This document shows, piece after piece, positions 1 to 9,584 of a DNA stretch of 64,000 bases (positions within the stretch are counted from its first letter, which is position 1; each line of letters begins with the position of its first letter). Origin of the DNA: JBGRQA01 sp041725895 (lineage in GTDB: Bacteria; Bacteroidota; Bacteroidia; Bacteroidales; Marinifilaceae); the NCBI GenBank assembly GCA_041725895.1, contig JBGRQA010000001.1, positions 307,079 to 371,078 of the forward strand, read 5' to 3'. The translations under genes and the position numbers were made by a program. The notes below the pieces were generated by a model, which searched no databases, was not told the DNA's origin, and was given only the letters and a program-made list of their open reading frames with translations.

Positions 1-3000
1 GCTGGCAGCTGAATTCCAGTACAGTTTCTTTCGCATTGCTGCTGATTACTTTGCAGTACTCATTGGCTTCCAGGTTCCAGAGTCCCTTAATGGTCACTTT
101 AACTTTGGAAACCATGCTTTCATTATCCTTCCAGTCACGGGAGTAGATGCTGCGTTCCTTGCGCTTGTCGTTTTCTATTACAACATCGGCAGGACCTTCG
201 TAAAGGTGCAAATCCGGATCACATAGGCTTAGAACTTTAGCACCTTTCTTTTCTCTCATCATTACCAGGACCGGAGCATCAACCGCTTTCAAATCCGAAA
301 TATTGATTTGATCATTGGCTTCAAATAGAACAAATGCTGTTGTATTACTTGTTTTGTCTTTTACTATGTGAGCCTTGTTATCTTTCTGTAGTACGGTGTA
401 GCGAGCCTTCTGCTTCTTGCCCATCTGTTTGGCAAATTTTTGCAATTCCTTGTGATCGCTTTGCACCAGGATGGCGTACTCATAGGATTCACCTTTAGGA
501 GCTTTGCCGTGAGTAATCACTGCTGTGGCGAAATTTCCCTGGTTTGGAGTTTCCTTCTTCTGATGCTTGGAGTGTTGCAGCTGTTTGCCCACTTCAACGG
601 TGTAAGCAGCGGGAATGTAGAAGCTGTTGCCCACATTATCGGTTAGCAAGGTTGCTTTTTCGCTCTTACTTGAATAACAGAAGGGGAACTGGTTGATTTC
701 TTTGCCATTCAGCAATACTGCTTCGGATTTCAGGTTCAAGTAATTCTGAAACAGGGTGGTTTCGGTGCTGAAGTCAGCATTGTCGTTCTCAATGTTACTT
801 CCCAGGCAGATGATTCTATTGTCGAAGAAAAAGACTGATTTCAATGCGCGGTGCGAACCGTTGTACTTATCATGCTCGTGCAGCTTCATGGCCCAGGCTC
901 CGTTTTTTCCCTCCAGGGAGATGGCACCGGCAAAGGCTTCATCCGACATTAACATTTCTTCGTAACCTGATACCTGGTCCACATTCAGAATGTTGGCTCG
1001 CAGCTGTTCGATGGGCAGGTGAATGGCAGTGGTTCCGGCAAATCGTCCCCAATCCCAGCCATTAACATTAAAGCCGGAGGTGAATACGCTTGGGGTTTCT
1101 GTACCACAAAGAATCTGTAGCTGGCCGTGTTTCATGTAACGGCCGTAATAGTTGGCTCCGATGTAGTGCTCAGCTGCCCATAAGTAGCGGCTGTGTCCCT
1201 GCGCAGTGGCCGACCAATTGCCTCGACGGTGAATGCCCAGGCATGCATAGTTCATGGTCCAGTTTCCGTTGGGATCCGCTTCTGGAGTAAAGCCTTGCTT
1301 TTGCAATTTCTTTACGGCTCCTGTGGCTTTCTTGCCTTCCATCAATCGAAGGTAGGCTGCAGCCATTTCGGAATCAATTTTTTGTTTTCCGTCAGGCGTT
1401 CCAGATAAAGCCATTAGCTGGTAGTGACTTGCAGAAAGCTTCCCTTTTCCATTTGGATGACGCCCTGACATGGATGTAGGCCAGGTTTCCTTATTGCAGA
1501 AAAGGCGGGTCATTAGCAAAGAATGCTTCAGGTTTTGATGTCCTTCCTCTGACACATGGAATGGTGTTCTGCTGAAGAAATAAACCATTTTGGTAGCACC
1601 TTCGTACCCGCCATTGGCGTAAGCGGGGTAGTTGTTGGCGTGATGATGAACCGAACCGTCAACCTTAAAGCTATCTTTCAGACCGGGAGCAATGGCCAGG
1701 CCGTTGTTGATCCAGGCTACATAGGCATTCAGGTAGCGCACTTTCTTGGGAGAATCTTCCAGCATCAGGATACTGGCCAGACGTCCCATTACTGAAGTGT
1801 TGAAGGCATCAATACTAATACCCTTGCCGTGGAAGGGGGCAAAGATCTCTTTTGCTCCGGAAAACCATTCCATGGCCTTTTGCGCTGACTCCAACCGATT
1901 GGTACGGGTCAGGGATTCACGCATCAGGAAGTAGGCCGAGTAATAGGTACGCATGCTGTACCCAAGGTGATGCAGGGTACCGTTTCCACTACCAGCAGCC
2001 CAGCCCTGGTCAATAATGTGATCGGAAAGGTTGAAAAACAGCTCTTCCAATTCGGTTTTGTAAGTTTCGTTGTCTGTTTGGTTGTAGGCGCAGGCTACAT
2101 CAAACATCAGTTTGGTATACTTTTTAAACCCCTTGTCGTACTTCTCAAAGTAGTTCTTCCATTCTTTGGTGTAAGGGCGGTAGATTTCGGAGAAACGGCA
2201 AAACCAGATGTTTTCTCCACTTATCTGCTCTCCGGTTCTTGTAATTCCATACTTTTTGTAGTTCTTTCTTATCTTGGCCATCAACTTGTCATTAACCTTT
2301 ACCTTTTTAATGATGGCTTTGGTATATCGCTTGTTGATGGTTTGGATACCCTTGATTTGTTTTTGAGTTAATGGTTCCAGTTTTGCAGATGGTTCGTATT
2401 GACTATTCTTATAGAGTACCAGCCAGTGGTTCTTGGTTTTGGCGTTCACAAAGGGAACCTGGTAGTCAGGAGTGTTCCACCGACTGTCGGCTGGCGTACA
2501 CAGCATGATGTGATCGAAGAAAAGAGAACCTTTACCAGATTCAGGGGCTACTACCTTCATTCGGTTCATGCTGGTTTGAGGCGTTCCTTGCATGTCGCGC
2601 TCAAAAGCGACCCAGGCAGCACGCCATCCTTTAAAGTTGATGCCAAATTCGAATTCGCAGTTGATCTCTTCGTTGGTCAGGAATTGGAATTTGATCTTTT
2701 CATTTTTAGGATTTTCGTTGTATACCCACACACAAAAGGTGGGGATGGATTTATCCGCAGCATTGGGATCGAATGGTTTGAATTTGATATCCTGGTTCAA
2801 TACCAGTTCTGATCCCTCACTATAGTTCCATTGTAAACTTTGCTGTCCATGCTTATAATGGGCAGTACTGGTTTGTAGAGAAGAACCGTTTGGTGTAGTC
2901 CAGTTAGCTGGAACTGATTCTTCGAAAGAAAGGATGGCCGGTGTAATCAGATCCTGGGCCATGGTAGATGAAGCGGAGATTAGGCCCGCCATCAAAAGTC

Positions 3001-3028
3001 CTTTACTGATGAATTGTCTTAGTTTCAT
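1..3028 (-). CDS. PL8 polysaccharide lyase, chondroitin ABC lyase type (3' end cut by window edge)
   Basis: Predicted exported lyase that cleaves glycosaminoglycan chains (chondroitin/dermatan sulfate) by beta-elimination. The leftward frame opens at ATG 3028 with a signal peptide ending near MAQD and stays open to base 1. Comparison with the paralogue ending at 14928 suggests only about a dozen C-terminal residues are missing. An N-terminal jelly-roll-like region (about 25-190) precedes the alpha-toroid and beta-sandwich of the ABC-lyase class. The PL8 active-site set is visible: H463 and Y470 in HANNYPAY, R523 in SGRHP, and E620 in AAEHYIG. The seven-residue His-Tyr spacing matches Proteus chondroitinase ABC. 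It follows the GH88 gene by 231 bp and is the most divergent of the three ABC-type PL8 proteins here. Exact substrate is inference. Confidence 0.88.
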   Translation of the reverse strand, partial: MKLRQFISKGLLMAGLISASSTMAQDLITPAILSFEESVPANWTTPNGSSLQTSTAHYKHGQQSLQWNYSEGSELVLNQDIKFKPFDPNAADKSIPTFCVWVYNENPKNEKIKFQFLTNEEINCEFEFGINFKGWRAAWVAFERDMQGTPQTSMNRMKVVAPESGKGSLFFDHIMLCTPADSRWNTPDYQVPFVNAKTKNHWLVLYKNSQYEPSAKLEPLTQKQIKGIQTINKRYTKAIIKKVKVNDKLMAKIRKNYKKYGITRTGEQISGENIWFCRFSEIYRPYTKEWKNYFEKYDKGFKKYTKLMFDVACAYNQTDNETYKTELEELFFNLSDHIIDQGWAAGSGNGTLHHLGYSMRTYYSAYFLMRESLTRTNRLESAQKAMEWFSGAKEIFAPFHGKGISIDAFNTSVMGRLASILMLEDSPKKVRYLNAYVAWINNGLAIAPGLKDSFKVDGSVHHHANNYPAYANGGYEGATKMVYFFSRTPFHVSEEGHQNLKHSLLMTRLFCNKETWPTSMSGRHPNGKGKLSASHYQLMALSGTPDGKQKIDSEMAAAYLRLMEGKKATGAVKKLQKQGFTPEADPNGNWTMNYACLGIHRRGNWSATAQGHSRYLWAAEHYIGANYYGRYMKHGQLQILCGTETPSVFTSGFNVNGWDWGRFAGTTAIHLPIEQLRANILNVDQVSGYEEMLMSDEAFAGAISLEGKNGAWAMKLHEHDKYNGSHRALKSVFFFDNRIICLGSNIENDNADFSTETTLFQNYLNLKSEAVLLNGKEINQFPFCYSSKSEKATLLTDNVGNSFYIPAAYTVEVGKQLQHSKHQKKETPNQGNFATAVITHGKAPKGESYEYAILVQSDHKELQKFAKQMGKKQKARYTVLQKDNKAHIVKDKTSNTTAFVLFEANDQINISDLKAVDAPVLVMMREKKGAKVLSLCDPDLHLYEGPADVVIENDKRKERSIYSRDWKDNESMVSKVKVTIKGLWNLEANEYCKVISSNAKETVLEFSCQ

Positions 3029-3210
3029 AAATAATTACTCAAAGGTTTTCGCTGGGGTAATGCAAGAAAGAAAATCTCTGGGGAAAAGGAATGGAGTTTT
3101 CCTTCTTGATAGTTCCACATTCAAATATTGGGAGATTTTCTACAATTTGGGAGTGCCAAATTGAATTATATTATTGGAAATCAATAGTTACTGGTTGTGG
3201 GCTGAAAATC

Positions 3211-3246
3211 CAATTCCCCACCGGAATATTTCCGGATAGGGAATTG
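3211..3246. terminator. Hairpin between GH88 and PL8 genes
   Basis: Nested inverted repeat: outer arms CAATTCCC / GGGAATTG and inner arms CCGGAA / TTCCGG around a 3-nt loop. It lies 14 bp past the GH88 stop in the leftward direction. There is no strong T-run after it, so it may be an attenuator or RNA-processing/stability hairpin rather than a full terminator. Confidence 0.45.
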
Positions 3247-3259
3247 TTTGGAAGGTATT

Positions 3260-4474
3260 CTATCGTTTTTCCAAGTCTCTTTTTCTGCACAGGGCTTCCA
3301 AAAAGTAGTAATCGGCATAGTTCAACGGAACATCGATCTCAGCTCCGTGGGGAATACTCCCTACACTGTGCATTAAAAGAAAGTTGTTGTTCTCACCCAA
3401 TTTTGCACGATAGGCAGGCGATGCTAGATTTTCCACAATTTGATCGGCCAGTTGCTTGTATTTTTCACCCTCTTCACCGGTATAAGTACTCATTTCATAA
3501 AGTGCTGAAGCGATTACAGAAGCAGCAGAAGCATCACGTGGTGTATTTGGAATGTCCTTGCAATCAAAATCCCAGTAGGGAACCAGGTCCTTTGGCATAC
3601 GAGGGTGTTTAAACAGGAAGCTGGCTATATTCTTGGCCTGTTCCAGGAATTTAACATTCTTAGTTTCGCGGTAGCAAAGGGTGTAGCCATAGATCGCCCA
3701 GCCCTGTCCGCGTGCCCAGGCAGAGTTATCAGCATAGCCTTGAGCGGTAACTTGATTTCGAACCTGTCCTGTAATGGTGTCGTAATCCACCACATGAAAG
3801 CAGGAGTAATCAGGACGGAAGTGGTTGTCCAGCGTAGTTTCGGCATGTTTAATTGCGATGTCACGGTATTTGTTGTTGCCACTCATCTTGGAGGCTTCGA
3901 ACAGTAGTTCCAGGTTCATCATGTTGTCGATGATCACAGGGCACTGCCATCCTTTTTTTGCTTGCCATCCGCGGTGTACGTTCCAGGATTGGATCGCTCC
4001 GATATTTGGACGGAATCTGGTACACAATGATTCAGCAGCCTGGATGATAACCTTTTTGTAGGCAGGATTTTGGGTCAAACGATAGCCGTTCCCGTAGCTG
4101 CAGTAGATCATAAAGCCAACATCGTGGTGCCAGGTAAGGTATTGAACGGTATCCAGGGTTTCGGTAACCTTTTCAGCCTCGGTTTTCCACTTTTTGTCAC
4201 CTGTCAGGTCATACAGATACCAAAGTGAGCCGGGGAAAAATCCGCTGGTCCAAAGTTCAGGTGTATTGTAACGTGTGGTACCATCCTCACGGATAGTTCT
4301 GGGATTCAGGATCTCTCCTTTGCTGTGCATCAGTTCAATTTCGTTGCCGATTTGGGCAGCAGCAAATTTTGCATTCTCTTCCACAAATCCCTTGGAAGAA
4401 TTAGGTGTATTGGAACAGGAGAAAACTCCTGCTAAAAGCCCCATTAGAATCGATAGTTGAAGAATTCGGTTCAT
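3260..4474 (-). CDS. GH88 unsaturated glucuronyl hydrolase, lipoprotein
   Basis: Hydrolyses the unsaturated uronic acid from disaccharides made by the polysaccharide lyases, releasing the amino sugar. The 404-residue protein begins with a lipoprotein signal (lipobox ending GVFSC, Cys20). It shows the GH88 (alpha/alpha)6-barrel landmarks: WTSGFFPGSLWYLYDL near 75-90, D118 in HHDVGF and D183 in DNMMNLELL, which correspond to the two catalytic aspartates of Bacillus UGL, then ARGQGWAIYGY. Start ATG 4474 gives a complete signal peptide. It lies 16 bp after the AC-type PL8 stop, so the two are almost surely co-transcribed. Sulfate preference cannot be read from the sequence. Confidence 0.93.
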   Translation of the reverse strand: MNRILQLSILMGLLAGVFSCSNTPNSSKGFVEENAKFAAAQIGNEIELMHSKGEILNPRTIREDGTTRYNTPELWTSGFFPGSLWYLYDLTGDKKWKTEAEKVTETLDTVQYLTWHHDVGFMIYCSYGNGYRLTQNPAYKKVIIQAAESLCTRFRPNIGAIQSWNVHRGWQAKKGWQCPVIIDNMMNLELLFEASKMSGNNKYRDIAIKHAETTLDNHFRPDYSCFHVVDYDTITGQVRNQVTAQGYADNSAWARGQGWAIYGYTLCYRETKNVKFLEQAKNIASFLFKHPRMPKDLVPYWDFDCKDIPNTPRDASAASVIASALYEMSTYTGEEGEKYKQLADQIVENLASPAYRAKLGENNNFLLMHSVGSIPHGAEIDVPLNYADYYFLEALCRKRDLEKR

Positions 4475-4490
4475 TTTGAATACTAATTAT

Positions 4491-6743
4491 TTAAAATTTA
4501 ATTGATGTTTCGATGGAAGCCCCTGTTTGGGGATGTTGAGGGAAAACCACTTGTTTTGTTACAGTTTTACCCTTCCATGTTATTGTAATTTCTGTTTTCT
4601 CTTGCTGGTGCAAAGGATCGGCTACCCGAAGAAGCCAATCTTCGGCATCTCGCTTTAATTGAAGCACAACCGGAGAATTGCTTTCGATACTAAGGTTTTC
4701 ATTGACGCGAAGCATTCCCTTTTTATGGAAGACAGCCATCACCTTATCTTCAGGTAATTGAATGGCTTGCATCTTAGAACTGTTTTTTAAGATGACTGCA
4801 GATGTCCCTTTGCAGATTTGGTCCATTTCTTCCAGTTTAACTCCAGGAACTACCAGGTAGGCATAATCGGCATTGTCAAAATCAGTACCGTGATTTATGG
4901 AGAGTTGGAAGATGTCTGCAACTTCAACATTTGTCTCCTTGTTTTTCGGATTGTCATACCTCCCATCCAGATCGGCCCAGTTGCCTGTTCGTTGCTCTGC
5001 AAAAAGTTTCAGTTCGGCAGATTTATCCTGAGGAAGGAGGATGTAACCGGTTCCATCATGATGTACCCAGGAGATCTTCGAAATCTCCTTAAAGTTGATG
5101 TTCTTCTGTTTTCCGGTTTTGATACGCCCCTTTTTTCCATTTATTTTCCAATGAATGGCCCCCTTTCTTTCGGTTTGGTTCAAGGTAGTCCAGACTTCGA
5201 ATTCATCCGGGTTGATCTTTTGAATCCCATTTCCCAGGGCCAGCATTTCCTTGCCAAAAGTGAAGTAAGCTTTCCGGGCTTTCAGGTTCACATAGGGATG
5301 CGCCCTCTGATATTGGAAGGCAGCGATTCCCATCTCTCCATCGGAAAGTCCACCGGCAAATTGATTCAAGCTTTTGCTGTTTCTGCCCCAGGGCGTCAAT
5401 GGCAATTTTCCTGTTTTCTGCTCGGCGGTAATGCCAGGAATGGCACGCCAGTTCCATCCGATTCTTGCTTTGTCGTATTCTGTTCCGGTTCGGTAGATCA
5501 TGGTGGAACCGTCGCCGCTGAAGAAGTTGTTCTTACCATGTGCGCGTGAACTCTCAGATGTTTCGCAACCTGTTGTACGGTTCGAAAGCATCTTAATGGC
5601 AAAATAGCTGTTGGGTTTGCTGTGAATTAGCAGATCGGTATTCCAGAAGTACTTGGTGGAATCCAGTGCTGCATATCGGGGATCTTTATTCCTTTTCAGC
5701 AGCTGTTCCAACTGCCCTCTTCTTTCAAAGCGAATATCTTTAAAGTCCAATAAACGCGAGACATATTTATGGATAGCCCCTTTGTCCATTGGAGCCTCTT
5801 TTAAAGCGTTGTGTCTACCGGCCAGGTTTAGGGCTGCGTGGTTTCTATAGTGATACCACTGAATCCCATCCAGATAGTAATCTGCAATGGTGTTGAATTC
5901 CTCATTGGTTAAGGCCCATCTGGTATTTTTTGTTGCCTTTGCGTAGTTCAGTACATGATTGATCCAGTGCACTCCGTAGCCAATCCAGTAGTTTTGTGCC
6001 CCTCCGGCATTGTGTTGTATCCAGGAACCATCAGGGGTAAAACCGGTGGGAAGATCCGAGTTTGTATTCACTACACGTGGGAATTGCTCCTTTACAATCT
6101 GGAGCACCCAATCCATTTTTTTTGTATCTTCGGAACAGGCTGCAATGGAGGTCATGGCCCATAAGCGGTAGCCTACGTTTCCACCCCGGTTGTGTCCGCG
6201 GTGTTTGTCAAATACTTCGGGACTTTTGCCATTGTACCAGCACCAGTGACTGAATTCCGTAATAGTTTCCCTGAGCTGGTCTACCTGTTTTTTCAATTCC
6301 TGTGAGGATTCCCGGTCCTTCATCATGTCTTCGTGGAGTACCAATTCTATGGCAGCACATGCCCTTAGTGTTTCAAAAGGAATGGAAGGGAATCGATACT
6401 TGGGACGGTGATCCAGCCAGTATTGCATCGCTTTGTAGATGTTCATTCGAAGCTCAGTGTCTCCTTTACGTTCACCTTTGTGGTAGTCGATAGCCATCTG
6501 CAAAATGCGGCCTGTCATTTGCTTCTTATCGGGTGAAAGATCCGAGAAGCTGCCGTCTTCTTTCAGAAGATTTATGGCTTTTTCAGTGCTTATATTCTCC
6601 CATCGGGGTTTCAGATTCTGTCCCAGATTGCTTTTTCTGATTCTGGCCATTTCTTCTTTCCATCCGGATTGAGCAAATGTGCCTTTCCAGCTGGTCAGAA
6701 GAAGACCAATGACAAGCAGTAATTGTAGTTTTCCAATTTTCAT
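4491..6743 (-). CDS. PL8 polysaccharide lyase, chondroitin AC / hyaluronate lyase type
   Basis: Predicted secreted or periplasmic lyase of 750 residues, close to the roughly 700 of Pedobacter heparinus chondroitinase AC, with a signal peptide ending at TFAQS. PL8 landmarks are N189 in RGGNVGYRLW, H244 in TPDGSWIQH, Y252 or Y256 in NYWIGYG, R310 in NLAGRHN, and a C-terminal half with IPGITAEQ and FAGGLSDG typical of the central beta-sandwich. Two oddities: three extra residues seem to sit between the catalytic His and the likely Tyr, and the position of the second active-site arginine (GRxxxR in chondroitinase AC) holds Leu314. Substrate may therefore differ from classic chondroitin AC. First gene of the leftward set, 16 bp before GH88. 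Confidence 0.87.
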   Translation of the reverse strand: MKIGKLQLLLVIGLLLTSWKGTFAQSGWKEEMARIRKSNLGQNLKPRWENISTEKAINLLKEDGSFSDLSPDKKQMTGRILQMAIDYHKGERKGDTELRMNIYKAMQYWLDHRPKYRFPSIPFETLRACAAIELVLHEDMMKDRESSQELKKQVDQLRETITEFSHWCWYNGKSPEVFDKHRGHNRGGNVGYRLWAMTSIAACSEDTKKMDWVLQIVKEQFPRVVNTNSDLPTGFTPDGSWIQHNAGGAQNYWIGYGVHWINHVLNYAKATKNTRWALTNEEFNTIADYYLDGIQWYHYRNHAALNLAGRHNALKEAPMDKGAIHKYVSRLLDFKDIRFERRGQLEQLLKRNKDPRYAALDSTKYFWNTDLLIHSKPNSYFAIKMLSNRTTGCETSESSRAHGKNNFFSGDGSTMIYRTGTEYDKARIGWNWRAIPGITAEQKTGKLPLTPWGRNSKSLNQFAGGLSDGEMGIAAFQYQRAHPYVNLKARKAYFTFGKEMLALGNGIQKINPDEFEVWTTLNQTERKGAIHWKINGKKGRIKTGKQKNINFKEISKISWVHHDGTGYILLPQDKSAELKLFAEQRTGNWADLDGRYDNPKNKETNVEVADIFQLSINHGTDFDNADYAYLVVPGVKLEEMDQICKGTSAVILKNSSKMQAIQLPEDKVMAVFHKKGMLRVNENLSIESNSPVVLQLKRDAEDWLLRVADPLHQQEKTEITITWKGKTVTKQVVFPQHPQTGASIETSIKF

Positions 6744-7385
6744 GTTCTTCAGTTTTGATTGAGCGGGGGTGTCAATTCAAGTTTAAAGTTAGATGGAGTA
6801 GTTCTTAATCCTTTGTAGGAAGAGGTTTCTGGCACTATCTCGTGGGTTAATCAGGTGGTTTGATTTGTGTGGAACCTTTAATGTCTTGGAAATCAAATGA
6901 TGTAATTTGCTTTGAATTGGTTCCAAAAACTTCATTTTGTATTAGGCTTTCTTTGTTTGTTGGGCTAGAATTGTTCGAATAAAATTTGATGTGATTTTAC
7001 TGACTGAAAATCGGAAGATAAAGGAGGGGGCGGTACGGGCTCTCAAAAGCCAATAGAATCAATTGCGGAGCTTTGAAAATGACTGGTTTTAGTTAATGGA
7101 ATTGTATATTGATAGCATTTCCGAAATTGTACGGAAGATAGTGGATGTCTTAAGGAGGGTTGGTATTGAGGGTGTTGTGGGTTTCATATTTAAAGGTGGT
7201 TCCGAATTTGGTAGTTGGGATAGCACTTGCTTGAGAGTAGGAGATGAGGGTTGTATCTTGAAATCGTTTTCAGGAAGCTGCTGTTGAATGTTTTGTTCTG
7301 AGTGAAGAACGTGCTTCATGGGGGTGGATGCAGTTAGCATTTTACAGTAAGTGACCGATAGATTTAAGAAAAAAGTAAAAGTGAT
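6744..7385. other. Divergent intergenic region of the GAG locus
   Basis: A 642-bp gap between the leftward PL8/GH88 set and the rightward lyase set. It must hold promoters for both. I see only imperfect TAnnTTTG matches (TAACTTTA near the leftward start, TAGATTTA about 35 bp before the rightward start) and no convincing -33 partner. Open frames here lack similarity to anything I recognise and are low-complexity. Confidence 0.5.
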
Positions 7386-8111
7386 ATGAAAGTATATTTT
7401 AAACTTCTTTTGTTGTGTTTGATCGCAGGTGCATGTGCCCAATCCTCAAATTCTGAAACTTGGTACCTGAAGCAAGAATTATTGTACACAGAGAATTTCT
7501 CCCAGGGAGATATGAGTAATTGGGTGTCTGAAGTTCAGGAAGACTCCTGCAGTTTTGTTGGCGTAAAGGATGGGCGTTTGGATATTGATGTTTGCAAAGG
7601 AGCAACGGTTTGGCTGAAGAAATATTTTGAAGGCGGCGTTTTGATAGAATACGATGCTACCGTAATTCGAAATGGAGGAGCCAACGACAGGGTGAGTGAT
7701 TTGAACTGCTTCTGGCATGCTACTGATCCCCGCAAACCGGGAGACCTGTTCTCTTCACCGAGAATCGCTTCCGGTAAATTTCACGATTACGATACACTTC
7801 AACTCTACTATGTGGGTATGGGGGGCCATAACAACACCAAAACCCGGTTTCGCCGCTATACAGGAGATGGTCACAAACCCTTACTGGCAAACCATGACCT
7901 GTCTTCTTCCGATGTTCTGATCGACGCCAATAAGACCTACCGAATTCAATTGGTTGCTTTAAACGGCAGGGTGCAGTTCATTCGTGATGCTAAAGTTGTT
8001 TACGATTTCATTGATGAGAATCCTTATGAAAAGGGATGGTTTGGTATTCGTACCATCAACAATCACATGACCGTAGACAATGTGAAAGTATATCGAATTA
8101 AAGAGAAATAG
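7386..8111 (+). CDS. DUF6250-like lipoprotein, probable glycan-binding jelly roll
   Basis: A 241-residue lipoprotein (lipobox LIAGAC, Cys17) that opens the rightward set. After the signal, the whole chain looks like one concanavalin/LamG-like beta-sandwich: an FSQGDMSNWV start, the signature NGGANDRVSDLNCFW near 100-115, paired strands, and GWFGIRTINNHMTVDNVKVY at the end, typical of this fold. I recall this as the DUF6250 type found in polysaccharide loci, but the family call is from memory. No catalytic residues are evident, so a binding or accessory role on the cell surface is inference. It ends one base before the PL6 start codon, showing tight translational coupling. Confidence 0.7.
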   Translation: MKVYFKLLLLCLIAGACAQSSNSETWYLKQELLYTENFSQGDMSNWVSEVQEDSCSFVGVKDGRLDIDVCKGATVWLKKYFEGGVLIEYDATVIRNGGANDRVSDLNCFWHATDPRKPGDLFSSPRIASGKFHDYDTLQLYYVGMGGHNNTKTRFRRYTGDGHKPLLANHDLSSSDVLIDANKTYRIQLVALNGRVQFIRDAKVVYDFIDENPYEKGWFGIRTINNHMTVDNVKVYRIKEK

Positions 8112-8112
8112 G

Positions 8113-9573
8113 ATGCGGGAAGTGAGATTTGTTTTCCTTTTATTGATACTCTTAGTATGCAAAGGAGTTGTTGCAGAGGACCTGGTAAGGGTTGCCTCTG
8201 TCGAAGACATTGTAAGTGCTTGTGAGAAAGGCGAACGAAATCTTGTGCTGAAGGATGGTGAATACAAGGATTTTCAATTGGAGTTGAGCTGGAATGGAAC
8301 AAAGCAGCAATCTTTGCAATTGAAGGCTGAACATCCTGGGAAAGTAATTCTTACCGGAAATTCAAAAATTGTTCTTTCCGGGAATCACATTCTCCTTTCC
8401 GGATTGGATTTTAATCATGGGAAAAGGCTAGAGGGAGGAGCCTTGATTTTTGTTTCCGGAGAAAACAACCGCATAACCCAAACCCGGTTAAGGAACTACA
8501 ATCAGGTTACCGGTGTGTGGATTCAGCTCAATGGGCGATACAATCGGGTGGATCACTGCTGGTTTGAGGGGAAGACCTCGGGGGCCAGCTATATCAATGT
8601 TGATGTGCCCAGGAAGGGAGGGAATCATCACTTTGTAGATTCCAACTATTTTTCACGTCCACCCTTGGGACGAAATGGGGGATCGGCCATGCGTATCGGT
8701 CATGGTTCCATGGCCAAACGCTACTGCTACACAACTGTGGAGTACAATCTGTTTGATGACTGCAGTGGTGAAGGAGAGATCATGTCCTCAAAGAGTTGTG
8801 GAAATACCTTTCGTTACAATACCTTTCTCAACTGCAAGGGAGGATTAAGCTTGCGCCAGGGAGTGGAAGGCATTGTTGAGAGTAACTTTTTCATCTCCAA
8901 CAAGGGGGAGAAAAACCACTGCTCCGGAGTTTCGATTCGTGGACGCAAGCATTTGGTCCTCAATAACTACTTCTACGGATTGGCACCCAAAAAGGGAGCC
9001 GTGATTAGTTTTGGAGCCGGCTCTCCCTCCGATCCCCAACGCATTGCCAAGGGCTTGATTGCTCGTCATTTTCCAAAAACAGCAGAGAATGTTATCGCTC
9101 ACAACCTTTTTGTCCGGAATCACTCCTTATGCATTGATGTGATTAACGATCTGGGGCATCGTAACAAGGTAATTCCTCCGGATAGCCTTTGTTTTTTTGA
9201 TAATGTTTTGGTTGGTGCCCATCCTTTGGTTCGAAAACATACTCAACCGCAATACCTATTATGTGATAACAATTTGTATCAAGGTCAATTAGGGATTGAA
9301 CAAAGCAAGGGTTTTCAGAAAAAAAGGGTGAAGTTGGTTGAAAAAGAACCTATGTTGTTTACCCCCAAAAATGAAAAGGTGTTGAGTATTGCCGCTAATG
9401 CTCGTTGGACGAAGTTTTTGACAGATGAGATGAAGCAGCGTCTGGATTACAATCTGAACGAAGGCTCTTCAAGATCGGGGGTTCGATTTGTACCTGATGG
9501 AGAGAGAGGAGGCTTGCAACATCCTTTTTCTAAAACGGAAGTTGGCCCGGAATGGATGAATTTGAATCAATAA
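8113..9573 (+). CDS. PL6 lyase, chondroitinase B-like
   Basis: Right-handed beta-helix lyase of 486 residues with a signal peptide (VFLLLILLVCKGVVAE). PL6 chondroitinase B cleaves dermatan sulfate at iduronate using a Ca2+ ion, a lysine base and an arginine acid. The key residues are present with the same spacing as in the Pedobacter enzyme: E220, E222 and K227 in GEGEIMSSKS and R248 in SLRQG (K to R 21 residues apart, as in K250/R271), with N188 in RNGGSAMRIG as a likely Ca2+ ligand. Alginate-specific PL6 members share these residues, so the dermatan assignment leans on the neighbours: PL8, GH88 and sulfatase. The start ATG 8113 is one base after the upstream stop, and the 3' end reaches the start of the next gene. 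Confidence 0.9.
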   Translation: MREVRFVFLLLILLVCKGVVAEDLVRVASVEDIVSACEKGERNLVLKDGEYKDFQLELSWNGTKQQSLQLKAEHPGKVILTGNSKIVLSGNHILLSGLDFNHGKRLEGGALIFVSGENNRITQTRLRNYNQVTGVWIQLNGRYNRVDHCWFEGKTSGASYINVDVPRKGGNHHFVDSNYFSRPPLGRNGGSAMRIGHGSMAKRYCYTTVEYNLFDDCSGEGEIMSSKSCGNTFRYNTFLNCKGGLSLRQGVEGIVESNFFISNKGEKNHCSGVSIRGRKHLVLNNYFYGLAPKKGAVISFGAGSPSDPQRIAKGLIARHFPKTAENVIAHNLFVRNHSLCIDVINDLGHRNKVIPPDSLCFFDNVLVGAHPLVRKHTQPQYLLCDNNLYQGQLGIEQSKGFQKKRVKLVEKEPMLFTPKNEKVLSIAANARWTKFLTDEMKQRLDYNLNEGSSRSGVRFVPDGERGGLQHPFSKTEVGPEWMNLNQ

Positions 9574-9584
9574 AAAGAGTAGAA

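Noticed and set aside
7089..7442. 117-codon leftward frame overlapping the start of the lipoprotein gene
   Set aside because: It overlaps the signal peptide of a well-supported gene on the other strand and resembles nothing known.
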